This document shows positions 57,101 to 64,000 of a stretch of 64,000 nucleotides of DNA, piece after piece (position 1 is the stretch's first letter; each line of letters starts with the position of its first letter). The notes beneath the pieces are model-generated. The model was given only the letters and a program-made list of their open reading frames with translations. It did not search any database and was not told where the DNA came from. Source of the DNA: Clostridia bacterium. Lineage in GTDB: Bacteria; Bacillota; Clostridia; Oscillospirales; Acutalibacteraceae. Where the stretch lies: contig JAFWAC010000018.1 in assembly GCA_017507805.1 (NCBI GenBank), positions 62,001-126,000 of the forward strand, written 5' to 3'. Both the position numbers and the translations under genes were made by a program.

Positions 57101-57814
57101 CCTGAAATATTTGTTATTAACAATCAGTCCAGCGAAGGTATTTCACGCAGTGTTGATACCTTTGCACAGAAGCTCAAAGAGGCTCAAATGATATTTGTAC
57201 CCGGCGGTTTTTCGGGCGGTGATGAGCCTGACGGCAGTGGTAAGTTTATTACAGCATTCTTTAGAAATGCCGCTATTAAAGAGCAGGTGACCGAGCTTTT
57301 AGATAACCGTGACGGTCTTATCTGCGGTATTTGCAACGGTTTCCAGGCGCTTATTAAGTTAGGTCTTGTTCCCTACGGTAAAATTATTGATACCGATGAG
57401 AATTGTCCCACCCTCACCTTTAACACAATCGGCAGACACCAATCAAGAATTGTAAGAACAAGAATCGCTTCCAATAAATCTCCTTGGCTCGCTCATACTA
57501 ATATTGGTGATGTTTACAGCGTGCCGATTTCACACGGTGAAGGCAGATTTTTGGCTTCTGAGGAATTGATAAGACAGCTTGCCGCAAACGGACAGATTGC
57601 TACACAGTATGTTGACCTTAACGGCAACGCCACAAGTGACGTGCACTTTAATCCCAACGATTCAATGTTTGCAATTGAGGGTATCACTTCACCTGACGGC
57701 AGAGTTTTCGGCAAAATGGGTCACTCTGAGCGCAGAGGTGCAGGTCTTTATAAAAATGTTCCGGGTGAATATGATATCAAGATGTTTGAATCGGCTGTAA
57801 AATATTTTAAATAA
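54122..57814 (+). CDS. purL: Phosphoribosylformylglycinamidine synthase, single-chain PurL
   Basis: A 1230-residue large-type enzyme holding the PurS-like, PurL and PurQ parts in one chain. The synthase region shows DTYWSDHCRHTTF, ETHNHPTEIEPFGGAATCIGG and CNDFGAGGVSVAIGELADG. The C-terminal glutaminase starts LIPVFPGTNCEFDSAKAMSDAG and has the nucleophile in GLICGICNGFQALIKLG. This glutaminase is intact, in contrast to PurF. Many Firmicutes have split PurSQL; the large form is common in Clostridia. Confidence 0.96.
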   Translation: MVYRIFVEKKKELANEACGLLKDINGLLQITSVKDVRVLNRYDVDNIEKELFDYAVGTVFSEPQLDTVCEQPELEGAYVFAVEYLPGQFDQRADSAAQCIQIISQGERPRVRTAKVYAIYGDLTEKEIAEIKKYVVNPVEARIAALDKPETLETKYDIPTTVDTLDGFIDLDRASLEAFVSKYGLAMDADDIAFCQNYFKSENRNPTITEIRMIDTYWSDHCRHTTFLTNIDNCVFEDELLQKAYDDYIATRKELGRTKPVCLMDIATLAVRYLKKKGKLPKLDESEEINACTVKIDVEVDGVTEPWLLLFKNETHNHPTEIEPFGGAATCIGGAIRDPLSGRSYVYGAMRVTGAANPLKSVAETMPGKLPQRKIVTTAADGYSSYGNQIGLATGIVDEIYHDGYAAKRMEIGAVIAAAPEKNVRREVPAPGDVVILLGGSTGRDGCGGATGSSKSHTVESLESCGAEVQKGNAPEERKLQRLFRNYDACRMIKRCNDFGAGGVSVAIGELADGLEIDLNAVPKKYDGLDGTELAISESQERMAVVIEKENVDKFLELAHSENLQAVVVAEVKAEPRLVMNWNGKTIVNISREFLNSNGAEKHITITPAKPEDYNIPVSGGFTENLTALADDLNICSKRGLSEQFDSTIGAGTVLMPFGGKNQLTPIQAMVQKISVEKKHTDDCSLMAWGYNPFITEKSPYHGAYLAVVESVSKLIATGAEFKDVYLTFQEYFERPGKDGKRWGKPLAALLGAFKAQMELQIGSIGGKDSMSGTFENLDVPPTLVSFAVTTNKTKNIISPEFKKSGNKVVLITPVYDEKAKLPVTASLLSVYNTVTKLMREGKVVACYTPGLGGIAEAVMKMCFGNGLGFDFNSDISTSAIFGYCYGGFLLEVTEDIDDGILVGTVTDSNSITYNSEKVDLEKLLGIYENKLESVYKCNIGDRKTPMENFAFDAEARVAPAIKVAKPKVLIPVFPGTNCEFDSAKAMSDAGAEPEIFVINNQSSEGISRSVDTFAQKLKEAQMIFVPGGFSGGDEPDGSGKFITAFFRNAAIKEQVTELLDNRDGLICGICNGFQALIKLGLVPYGKIIDTDENCPTLTFNTIGRHQSRIVRTRIASNKSPWLAHTNIGDVYSVPISHGEGRFLASEELIRQLAANGQIATQYVDLNGNATSDVHFNPNDSMFAIEGITSPDGRVFGKMGHSERRGAGLYKNVPGEYDIKMFESAVKYFK

Positions 57815-57828
57815 AGAGGTGCTTTTAA

Positions 57829-59505
57829 ATGGCTTATCTGTCAGATATAGAAATTGCTCAACAGGCAGAAATGCAACCTATAACCCAAATCGCCCAAAAG
57901 GCAGGAATTGATGAAAAATATTTAGAGCAATACGGAAAATATAAGGCAAAGATTGATCTTGCATTAGCCAAAGAAACCGACCGCAAGGACGGGAAGCTCG
58001 TCTTGGTAACTGCCATTACCCCCACCCCCGCAGGCGAGGGAAAAACCACAACCACAATCGGTCTTGCAGACGGTATGAACCGCATTGGTGAAAAGGTATG
58101 CGTTGCTTTGCGCGAGCCATCACTCGGTCCCGTTTTCGGTGTAAAGGGCGGTGCGGCAGGCGGCGGATATGCGCAGGTTGTACCTATGGAGGACATAAAT
58201 CTCCATTTTACGGGTGATTTCCACGCAATTGGCGCTGCTAATAATTTGCTCGCCGCTATGCTTGATAACCACATTCATCAAGGCAATGCCTTGGGTATTG
58301 ATGTTCGCCGCATCAGCTGGAAGCGTTGCGTTGATATGAATGACCGCCAGCTCCGTTTTGTTACAGACGGTCTCGGTGGCAGAGTGAACGGTGTCCCCCG
58401 TGAGGACGGCTTCGACATCACTGTTGCAAGCGAAATAATGGCTGTACTTTGTCTTTCAAGCTCGATTACCGACCTTAAAGAAAGACTTTCGAAAATCATT
58501 GTTGGCTATACCTTTAATGACGAGCCTGTAACCGCAGGTCAGCTTAATGCCGCAGGCGCAATGACCGCATTGCTTAAGGATGCACTCAAACCCAACCTTG
58601 TTCAGACACTTGAGGGTACACCCGCGTTAGTACACGGCGGTCCCTTCGCAAACATTGCACACGGCTGCAACTCAGTAACAGCTACAAAAATGGCAATGAA
58701 GCTTGCTGATTATGCAATTACAGAGGCAGGCTTTGGCGCGGATTTGGGCGCAGAAAAATTCCTTGACATTAAATGCCGTATGGTAGGGCTTACACCCTCC
58801 GCCGTTGTGATTGTTGCAACCGTCAGGGCGCTTAAAATGCACGGCGGTCTCGACAAGAAAGCCTTGAATGAGGAAAACCTCGGTGCGTTGGAAAGAGGTA
58901 TTCCCAACCTTTTGCGTCATGTTTCCAACATAAAAAATGTTTACAAGCTGCCTTGTGTTGTAGCTGTCAACCGTTTCCCGACCGATACCGATAATGAAAT
59001 TGAATTCATTATTGAAAAATGCAGGGAATTAGGTGTTAATGTTGTTCTTTCGACCGTTTGGGCTGATGGTGGCAAAGGCGGCGAGGAATTGGCAAGGGAG
59101 GTTGTTCGTCTTTGTAACGAGGAAAAAGGCGATTTCACCTTTAGCTATACTTACGATTGCTCCATCGAGGAAAAAATTGAGGCCGTTGTCAAGAAGGTTT
59201 ACGGCGGTGACGGTATTATAATAACACCTGCCGCAAAGAAGCAGATTGATAAGCTCACTGAGCTTGGCTTTGATAAATGCCCTGTTTGCATTGCCAAAAC
59301 TCAATACAGCTTCTCCGATGACCCAACAAAGCTTGGTGCTCCCGAAGGCTTTAAGGTTACGGTTAGAAATGTTAAGGTTTCTGCCGGTGCAGGCTTTATA
59401 GTAGTTCTTACGGGCGATATTATGACTATGCCCGGTCTTCCGAAATCACCGGCCGCCGAAAGAATTGATGTTGATGAAAACGGCAAAATAACCGGATTGT
59501 TTTAA
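57829..59505 (+). CDS. fhs: Formate-tetrahydrofolate ligase
   Basis: A 558-residue enzyme that makes 10-formyl-THF from formate, THF and ATP. The P-loop reads [19 protein letters not shown], with [22 protein letters not shown] start and [20 protein letters not shown]. It completes the ZTP-controlled operon by regenerating the cofactor used by PurN and the AICAR formyltransferase. AAGAGGTG ribosome binding site 15 bases after purL. Confidence 0.97.
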   Translation: MAYLSDIEIAQQAEMQPITQIAQKAGIDEKYLEQYGKYKAKIDLALAKETDRKDGKLVLVTAITPTPAGEGKTTTTIGLADGMNRIGEKVCVALREPSLGPVFGVKGGAAGGGYAQVVPMEDINLHFTGDFHAIGAANNLLAAMLDNHIHQGNALGIDVRRISWKRCVDMNDRQLRFVTDGLGGRVNGVPREDGFDITVASEIMAVLCLSSSITDLKERLSKIIVGYTFNDEPVTAGQLNAAGAMTALLKDALKPNLVQTLEGTPALVHGGPFANIAHGCNSVTATKMAMKLADYAITEAGFGADLGAEKFLDIKCRMVGLTPSAVVIVATVRALKMHGGLDKKALNEENLGALERGIPNLLRHVSNIKNVYKLPCVVAVNRFPTDTDNEIEFIIEKCRELGVNVVLSTVWADGGKGGEELAREVVRLCNEEKGDFTFSYTYDCSIEEKIEAVVKKVYGGDGIIITPAAKKQIDKLTELGFDKCPVCIAKTQYSFSDDPTKLGAPEGFKVTVRNVKVSAGAGFIVVLTGDIMTMPGLPKSPAAERIDVDENGKITGLF

Positions 59506-59523
59506 GTTTTTAAAAGATAATAA

Positions 59524-59545
59524 GGCTCTTTGTCAATAGTTGGGG
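59524..59545 (+). mobile_element. Possible ISL3-family terminal repeat remnant
   Basis: GGCTCTTTGTCAATAGTTGG resembles the GGCTCTTTGTCAA-type ends of ISL3-family elements. No transposase is next to it. It lies 18 bases past fhs and marks where the conserved chromosome gives way to mobile DNA. Identified from memory of the family end only. Confidence 0.4.
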
Positions 59546-59573
59546 TAAAGAGTTAAAATAGAAAAGATTTATG

Positions 59574-59601
59574 CAAGCAGTCGCCGTCAGGCGGCTGCTT
59601 G
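59574..59601 (+). repeat. GC-rich hairpin downstream of fhs
   Basis: CAAGCAGTCGCC and GGCGGCTGCTTG form a 12-base stem (one G-U) with a GTCA loop, followed by TTCTTTG. It could end the purine operon transcript but has a poor T run, so it may instead belong to the mobile element. Confidence 0.5.
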
Positions 59602-59608
59602 TTCTTTG

Positions 59609-59734
59609 TGCAGGTGTTATGACATTGATTTTTCTAGTATAAACACAGATGATTTGATGTCGGCAACTATTCATGCCGCCAATGGTATAGATGACTTTTT
59701 AAAAGAAATTTTCAAAAATGCTATTCAACAATAA
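59609..59734 (+). pseudogene. C-terminal remnant of an unidentified protein
   Basis: An open frame without a usable start reads YDIDFSSINTDDLMSATIHA and ends in FKNAIQQ before TAA. It has protein-like composition but the front is missing, just after the ISL3-like end. Family not recognised; probably the tail of a mobile-element gene. Confidence 0.4.
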
Positions 59735-59742
59735 ATCAATTT

Positions 59743-59775
59743 GCAGACTGCAAAATTGCGGTCTGCTTTCCTTTT
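59743..59775 (+). terminator. Terminator after the gene remnant
   Basis: GCAGACTGCAA and TTGCGGTCTGC form an 11-base stem followed by TTTCCTTTT. Confidence 0.7.
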
Positions 59776-60184
59776 ACCTATCGTTATAATAGCCTTTTAG
59801 AATTTCATCAAGATGAACCTTACCTCTTGTTCTGCGGACATTGTTTATTGCTTCGGCACGCATACTATCAAGTTCTCTGTCGCTAATATCCGTAATCTGT
59901 GCAATGATTCGTGTTATCATTTCAAGCTCAACTGCATATCTAAACAAGCCTTTTGAAATTGCTTTCGCATTATCTTCAGATAAATCCGCAACTGCTTTTG
60001 AAAGTTTCTCAGATAATATCGGGCTATTATCTTTTAGCATCTCGTTTGCAATATAGTTTTCAATCATTGCAGAAAAGAATTCGTTTCTTGAAGAATATCC
60101 TAATTTGTCCTTTGCTGCATCTGCTTTTTTGATAAGTTTTTTATCTAAATAAAGACTAATTCTTTTCATATTGGGAGAGTCCAT
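59774..60184 (-). CDS. Ribbon-helix-helix DNA-binding protein (MobC/relaxosome-like)
   Basis: A 136-residue protein. The N-terminus KRISLYLDKKLIKKADAAKD, then LGYSSRNEFFSAMIENYI, is a ribbon-helix-helix domain: a basic beta strand and two helices. A helical C-terminal part ends RRTRGKVHLDEILKGYY. Similar proteins assist relaxases in mobilisable elements or act as antitoxins. No relaxase or toxin gene is beside it in the window. AGAGGTGAT precedes the ATG. Imperfect inverted repeats lie directly upstream. Confidence 0.7.
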   Translation of the reverse strand: MDSPNMKRISLYLDKKLIKKADAAKDKLGYSSRNEFFSAMIENYIANEMLKDNSPILSEKLSKAVADLSEDNAKAISKGLFRYAVELEMITRIIAQITDISDRELDSMRAEAINNVRRTRGKVHLDEILKGYYNDR

Positions 60185-60710
60185 TTTTTATCACCTCTTT
60201 TCATTACACCAACAGGTTGCCACCTGGTGGCACCTAATATTTTTCTTAGAAAACGGCTTAAAATCGGCAAACCTTATTTTTATAGGCGCCGTTCTTTACG
60301 CCAAACGCATTTTTACGGCGCCTAAAGGTGTCAACCAAAATTCAACTTTAAATTTCTTCACAAATGGCTTAAACATGCCTTTTTTCGGTCGGCTCTGCCG
60401 TCCGATGTGATGTGCAGCGACGTCGTTTACGGCGTCGTTGCTTTCACCTGCTTGATTTTCGACCCTGAAAAATTCGTCCGAAATTCCATTTTAAATTGTT
60501 TTCACAAATGCCTCAAATTTCGTTTTAATGGTTTATACCGAGTCTGTACCCTATTTTTGATACAAAAACCCACACAAGTTGAAACACGGGCGACAAAATG
60601 CGAGCCTATGGTTTTACATACCTTTTTAATTTAAGTTTAAGAAAATACCGTTATTTTTTCTCTGAAAATTTCAATTTTTAAGCCCAATTTTTTGTTCGAA
60701 AACATTGTCT
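60185..60710. other. Gene-free region with GC-rich inverted repeats, candidate oriT
   Basis: No convincing gene. It holds an imperfect dyad at 60,204-60,232 (around CCACCTGGTGG), a perfect 10-base inverted repeat TAGGCGCCGT/ACGGCGCCTA (60,283-60,292 and 60,315-60,324), CGGTCGGC-TCT-GCCGTCCG (60,386-60,404) and GCAGCGACG/CGTCGTTGC (60,414-60,422 and 60,433-60,441). A roughly 30-base imperfect direct repeat, including TTCACAAATG, recurs near 60,345-60,375 and 60,485-60,515. Its place beside a ribbon-helix-helix gene fits an origin of transfer; not proven. The stretch 60,600-60,710 is plain AT-rich. Confidence 0.5.
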
Positions 60711-61106
60711 TTAAACTGCCTTATTATTTTCCTTAAAATTCGGTTTGTTTTTATTCCTTAAATTAAACTCTAATTTCATCATTTGCTGCCTATAAAAATA
60801 GTCTTTTGCTTCCTTAATAGGTCGGATAGTATACCGCAAATTTCCGTTCTGTTTTTGCCCTGTTTTTAAGGTTACAGTTGTATGCTCTGTGCTAATAAGA
60901 CACTTATTTTCAAGACTTTTTACATATTTCATAACTGTTTTCTTACTCATTTTTAATGCCTTTCCTATCGTATTATAGCTTGGATAGCATGTATAAGTTT
61001 CTCTATCTTCACAGGACATAAGGTATGTATAAACTGCTAATTCACCACTGTTCAAACCTAAGCAAAAGATTTCATTAGGCATAGGAAAGTAATTGTTTTT
61101 CTTCAT
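60711..61106 (-). CDS. Helix-turn-helix protein of mobile elements
   Basis: A 131-residue protein. KNNYFPMPNEIFCLGLNSGE is followed by a winged HTH (YPSYNTIGKALKMSKKTVMKY, ENKCLISTEHTT) and a charged tail rich in Lys/Asn. This arrangement is seen in replication- or transfer-control proteins of Gram-positive conjugative elements. GGAGGG precedes the ATG, which follows the upstream excisionase-like stop by three bases, so both are made from one transcript. Confidence 0.72.
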   Translation of the reverse strand: MKKNNYFPMPNEIFCLGLNSGELAVYTYLMSCEDRETYTCYPSYNTIGKALKMSKKTVMKYVKSLENKCLISTEHTTVTLKTGQKQNGNLRYTIRPIKEAKDYFYRQQMMKLEFNLRNKNKPNFKENNKAV

Positions 61107-61109
61107 TCA

Positions 61110-61313
61110 TTACCCTCCTGTATTCCGTTCTACCCACTCTTTAAATTTTGATTTCTCTACGAGTAATCTGTTGCCAACCTTTAGTACAGGAAAGTCTTTT
61201 TCATGCATAAGTTCGTATGCAGAAGACGGTGCTATACCCAATACCTCTGCTAAAGTTTTTGCATTTAAAAAGAGCGGAAGCTCATCATAATTTTTGTAAA
61301 TTGATTCTTTCAT
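61110..61313 (-). CDS. Excisionase-like small HTH protein
   Basis: A 67-residue protein with a MerR/Xis-type HTH: FLNAKTLAEVLGIAPSSAYE, then FPVLKVGNRLLVEKSKFKEW with the RLLV wing. Such proteins direct excision of integrative elements, normally with a tyrosine recombinase that is not in this window. Its ribosome binding site (AAAGGATG) begins about 20 bases after the terminator of the putative noncoding RNA, so some expression may come by readthrough. Confidence 0.75.
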   Translation of the reverse strand: MKESIYKNYDELPLFLNAKTLAEVLGIAPSSAYELMHEKDFPVLKVGNRLLVEKSKFKEWVERNTGG

Positions 61314-61339
61314 TTTTAAATCATCCTTTCAAATTTCAA

Positions 61340-61935
61340 ATAAAAAAGACTCATATTTTTAAGTGAAACAACCTTACATCGTTGTTTCAAACTTTAAAAT
61401 ATAAGTCTGAAAATTTTTACAAATATTCAATTTTTAATATATATCTTTTGATGTGATGTTAACTAATTAGTGTTCAATTAAATTTAAAATGAGTACAATT
61501 CACCTAAGGACCTGACAACTTTTCATTCAAAAACTTAAATAATTACGGTCCTACATCCACGCATTTTTGCTTACCAACCGTTTTCATATCTTGTAGCATA
61601 TTAAAATTCATCTCGCTACAAATTCAACATCTGTCATTGAAACAACTATCCACATTCATTGTTTCAACCAATTAATTTTCGATTCGTATTTGTCCACCAC
61701 ATCCCCGAATCAAGGAACGTTTTTTCCTGGTCATGCCTTTGACCTTCATAGGAATTTCACCTCTCAGATGTCACCTGAGCCCTATTGGGGAAGTATCATT
61801 ATACCCTCTATTTGTTATCGTTCCAATATGGGTTGCACCACATCGTCTAGGTCGTGCCTACTGTAGCTTGTTGGTTTGCCAACAACAGAGGGGAAAGTAA
61901 AAGAAACGCTGATATATATTTTTCAAGATTCGTAC
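61340..61935 (-). ncRNA. Candidate large structured noncoding RNA (about 600 nt)
   Basis: No reading frame fits. The minus strand has a promoter upstream, and a long terminator hairpin ends it. Inside are many stable stems: TTGTTGG/CCAACAA (61,868-61,885), CTCAG/CTGAG (61,763-61,779), GGTCA/TGACC (61,729-61,744), AGGAA/TTCCT (61,713-61,728), GATTCG/CGAATC (61,681-61,711), TTGAAACAA/TTGTTTCAA (61,637-61,667), TTGTAGC/GCTACAA (61,591-61,621) and AGGACC/GGTCCT (61,507-61,552). CCCTCT (61,892-61,887) can pair with AGAGGG (61,808-61,803) to close a multibranch domain. Length and setting recall ROOL-type RNAs; identity unproven. Confidence 0.65.
61342..61408 (-). terminator. Long terminator hairpin of the candidate noncoding RNA
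   Basis: Arms 61,408-61,381 and 61,372-61,347 pair over about 25 positions with few mismatches, including GTTTGAAACAAC against GTTGTTTCACT. A T run (six bases) follows on the minus strand. It lies between the structured region and the excisionase-like gene. Confidence 0.85.
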
Positions 61936-62290
61936 ATTTAGGTTAACATAATACTATAAAATTGTCAATATATTTTGATATTATTTCAACCTAGTGTTAC
62001 AGAATATTTACACTTTATACACATACAAATATCTATTTAATGTATTTCAGTTAACGAATTTATGATTTACAAATAAGAAAACAACCACTATTCATTTTTC
62101 AGAAGAATGGTCGTGCCTTGCATTAGAACTCATCGACAGAGCCTTATCTAAACATATTAAATATTAAGATTATTGTATGCAAATTCGAAAGTTGCTTATC
62201 TTTGATTTATGCGGTATAAATTTTACACTATATATTAATAGATGAAATCCTGCCACCCTGTCCATAAGCACATGTAAATATTTTACCGCA
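61936..62290. other. AT-rich region without genes
   Basis: No open frame of note. One hairpin at about 62,084-62,116 (AACAACCACTATTC against GAATGGTCGTG, imperfect) is followed on the minus strand by TTGTTTTCTT and could be a terminator for something transcribed from the right. Otherwise nothing recognisable. Confidence 0.4.
61940..61968 (-). promoter_or_regulatory. Candidate promoter of the noncoding RNA
   Basis: Minus-strand TTGACA (61,968-61,963), 17-base spacer, TAACCT (61,945-61,940). The -35 is perfect and the -10 is weak. It would start transcription near 61,933. Confidence 0.5.
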
Positions 62291-62302
62291 AAAATTTACA
62301 CT

Positions 62303-62390
62303 GTTCAATTTGAGCGACGAAGGTGTTCAGTTTTAAACGACGACACCGTTCAATTTAAGCGGCCGAGGTGTTCGATCTTGTCCGCCGTAT
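62303..62390. mobile_element. Four degenerate direct repeats, IS21-like terminal repeats
   Basis: GTTC-led units start at 62,303, 62,325, 62,348 and 62,370, a period of 22-23 bases (GTTCAATTTGAGCGACGAAG, GTTCAGTTTTAAACGACG, GTTCAATTTAAGCGGCCGAG, GTTCGATCTTGTCCGCC). Multiple internal repeats of this kind occur at the ends of IS21-family elements. TGTAAATATTTTACCGCAAA just to the left may be the tip. No istA/istB is next to it, so this is a remnant or solo end. Confidence 0.5.
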
Positions 62391-62480
62391 TCACTTTCCG
62401 CTGTTTCTACATTCTTCAACCTGTCGTACCCATTCTTCGAGTTTCTGACTCTTATTATACGTTTGAAGTTCACTTGACAT
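62391..62480 (-). pseudogene. Truncated IS66-type accessory protein TnpA
   Basis: A frame of 29 codons begins MSSELQTYNKSQKLEEWVRQ and stops early in TGA. Its start resembles IS66-family TnpA-like accessory proteins (a YxKxQKLxxW pattern, then a CRxSG motif). The ribosome binding site GGAGATG is intact. The rest is replaced by the direct-repeat array, suggesting insertion or deletion. Confidence 0.45.
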
Positions 62481-62694
62481 TTTTTCATCTCCGATAATAC
62501 TTATTGTCTTTAAATTCCACGTAACTCTTGTGATTGCAGTTTACTTTATTAGAGTATTATCTAATCCATTAAACTACATTGGACTTCATTGGATTTTAAT
62601 AGACTACTTTATATTATCTGGATTTTTAAGGTTCTTCAAGTCGCTTTCATATTTGACGCTTACGAATATTTTATAAAAACTCAATTATTTACTT
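62481..62694. other. AT-rich spacer without genes
   Basis: Between the IS66-like fragment and the lipoprotein gene. It contains short TGGA-type repeats (ACATTGGACTTCATTGGATT) and nothing else recognised. Confidence 0.35.
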
Positions 62695-63711
62695 TTAAAT
62701 TGGACTATCAATTTTATCTATAAGCCTTTTATTTATTTTATATTTCGTTTCAGATACTGATTTTCGTATCTTTGTATTAAGTTTTTCCATTGATAGATAT
62801 GTTTTAACGTTTTCCTTTACTTTTTCTAACGGAATATACTTTTCATCACTCTTTGAACAAACCTTTAGGATATATGCATTTGGTGAATCTTCAATTAATT
62901 TAACATCACCAACATCCATATTATTTAATGCTTCTATTATCAAAGGATAGCGAATCGAAAGACTTCTCACCTGCGACATATCGTATTCCACTTTGTTAAT
63001 AGTCATGCCTTGGTTATAAACTAAATTTTTAAGTTCTTCTCCTTGCTTGACTTTATGTATGATTTTTTGTACTGTATTTTTTATTTCCGAGAACTCGCTG
63101 TATCCTTCGATTAAAACTTGCTCACATTCATAAATAGATGGTTCGCAAAACATTTTATCTTTATTTTTCTCATAATAAGAATTGATTTCTTGCTCTGTCA
63201 AGTTTTCGGACAGTATACTTCTTAAATTCACAGAAAGATTTGATATTAAATACTCATAGTATTCTTCAATCGTAAAACTTGAAACACCATATATTTCCTC
63301 TTCGTTTTGTTGATTTTGCGACCTATCTAAATTTTCTTCTTCGAACATCCTATAAATAAATTCAAAACTATCATTTTCAATAAGTTTTTCTTTTTTTGCC
63401 ATATTTAATATAGCATGATTTTCCTTGATTTTTTCTATGGTTTTCTCATTCAAATATTCTATTGGAGTTATGCTACCAGAAGGATATTCCCGTTTCCAAA
63501 AAGATTTCGAAAAATCGGTTTCATTATAGTTTTTGGAATAATACATCATTGTTTCATCTTTAAGCGATGACATTACAATACGGTATTCCTCTTTTGGCAC
63601 TTCGGTTTCACCTATTTTTAAAATATAATTGGAATTTTGGCAGGAGGAACTCAATAAAACTATCGCAACTATCAAAAGTGTACTTAATATAAAATTAGAT
63701 AAACGTTTTAT
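62695..63711 (-). CDS. PrsA-like lipoprotein foldase, probable AUA start
   Basis: About 338 residues with SurA/PrsA-type layout: a lipoprotein signal peptide with the box LSSSC, helical chaperone-like N region (LTEQEINSYYEKNKDKMF), a parvulin-like part (CEQVLIEGYSEFSEI, LNNMDVGDVKLIEDS) and helical end. Such proteins help fold exported proteins. From the first conventional start (TTG, 63,675) the signal peptide lacks its positive N-terminus. An in-frame ATA at 63,711 adds KRLSNFILSTL and lies seven bases after AGGAGGG. No ATG, GTG or TTG exists between it and the upstream stop. Confidence 0.65.
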   Translation of the reverse strand: MKRLSNFILSTLLIVAIVLLSSSCQNSNYILKIGETEVPKEEYRIVMSSLKDETMMYYSKNYNETDFSKSFWKREYPSGSITPIEYLNEKTIEKIKENHAILNMAKKEKLIENDSFEFIYRMFEEENLDRSQNQQNEEEIYGVSSFTIEEYYEYLISNLSVNLRSILSENLTEQEINSYYEKNKDKMFCEPSIYECEQVLIEGYSEFSEIKNTVQKIIHKVKQGEELKNLVYNQGMTINKVEYDMSQVRSLSIRYPLIIEALNNMDVGDVKLIEDSPNAYILKVCSKSDEKYIPLEKVKENVKTYLSMEKLNTKIRKSVSETKYKINKRLIDKIDSPI

Positions 63712-63735
63712 TTCAAGCCCTCCTTGTTTTTTATT

Positions 63736-64000
63736 TTAAAACTCAACACCCGCTAAAGATATTGTATTACCGGTATATTTTGAGTTTTTATAAATCGCTT
63801 TTAGATATTTTATATCTTCTGCGGAATAATTATATGCATCAAACTGACATTCATCGGATATGAACGCATCTTCAGGTATTTGTGGGCATGCAGTACTATC
63901 GCTTATAAGCCCTTGTTTAAATAAAAACTCATCTATGCTTTCAGGGATTGGAATTTCTTTCGTTCCGGATGGTGCATCTTCAATCATTCCAATTTTTTTA
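63736..64000 (-). CDS. Unidentified protein, partial at window edge
   Basis: The frame stays open to the window end; an internal ATG at 63,987 gives 83 residues, ending KYTGNTISLAGVEF. Acidic, with CPQIPEDAFISDECQFDAY; no signal peptide or membrane segment in the visible part. It ends 24 bases before the PrsA-like gene, so they are likely one transcript. Family not recognised; the true start probably lies beyond the window. Confidence 0.5.
   Translation of the reverse strand, partial: KKIGMIEDAPSGTKEIPIPESIDEFLFKQGLISDSTACPQIPEDAFISDECQFDAYNYSAEDIKYLKAIYKNSKYTGNTISLAGVEF

Noticed and set aside
60171-60634. Two overlapping plus-strand open frames between the ribbon-helix-helix and HTH genes
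   Set aside because: Composition is not protein-like, they run through the inverted repeats, and they lack good ribosome binding sites.
61340-61935. Group II intron or RNase P RNA as an explanation of the structured region
   Set aside because: No domain V-like sequence, no intron-encoded protein, and no RNase P signature sequences were seen.

Overview
The window looks like chromosome from an anaerobic, spore-forming Clostridia member, most likely a gut or rumen Oscillospiraceae/Ruminococcaceae relative. The reasons are: low-to-moderate GC, strong AGGAGG ribosome binding sites, a Spo0A gene, THF and ZTP riboswitches, proteins with dockerin and cohesin-like modules, and Firmicutes gene order (ylxM-ffh-rpsP-khpA; rnc-smc-ftsY; infC-rpmI-rplT). 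This is inference from gene content; no marker here fixes the species.

Bases 1-29,155 are a dense housekeeping block, almost all on the minus strand. It holds SRP/ribosome genes (khpA, rpsP, ffh, ylxM), a divergent wecB with its own promoter and terminator, an unusual P-type ATPase, an endonuclease IV-like protein, yqeG, rpsU, secG, leuS-rsfS-yqeK-nadD-yhbY-rdgB, ftsY-PHP-smc-radical SAM-rnc-plsX, trmFO-topA-dprA-trmH, then infC-rpmI-rplT behind an attenuated leader with an AUU-started infC, and a MATE transporter.

Bases 29,283-41,205 are more accessory. They hold a DeoR regulator, an AraC regulator divergent from a translationally coupled pair of secreted dockerin proteins (one with four repeated beta-sandwich-like modules, one with a cohesin-like module), a phosphoribosyltransferase-like protein, a ZIP metal transporter, and a BlaI/BlaR1-type pair with two clear operators but no beta-lactamase.

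Bases 41,206-59,505 are linked by one-carbon and purine metabolism. A THF riboswitch controls the folate transporter folT. A ZTP riboswitch with terminator precedes purE-purF-purM-purN-purO-AICAR formyltransferase-glyA-purD-purL-fhs. ZTP rises when 10-formyl-THF is short, and the operon contains the genes that make (fhs, glyA) and use (purN, AICAR formyltransferase) that cofactor. PurF lacks its usual nucleophilic cysteine, and the usual bifunctional PurH is replaced by two separate proteins. spo0A, groES-groEL and a small orphan protein lie between the two riboswitch units.

From about 59,520 to the end is an AT-rich mobile or degraded region: an ISL3-like end, an orphan reading-frame remnant, a ribbon-helix-helix protein beside three GC-rich inverted repeats (possible oriT), an HTH protein, an excisionase-like protein, a roughly 600-nt gene-free stretch that looks like a large structured noncoding RNA with its own promoter and terminator, IS66/IS21-like debris, and a PrsA-like lipoprotein whose signal peptide is complete only if translation starts at AUA. 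The noncoding RNA candidate and the dockerin/cohesin operon are the best leads for something undescribed.
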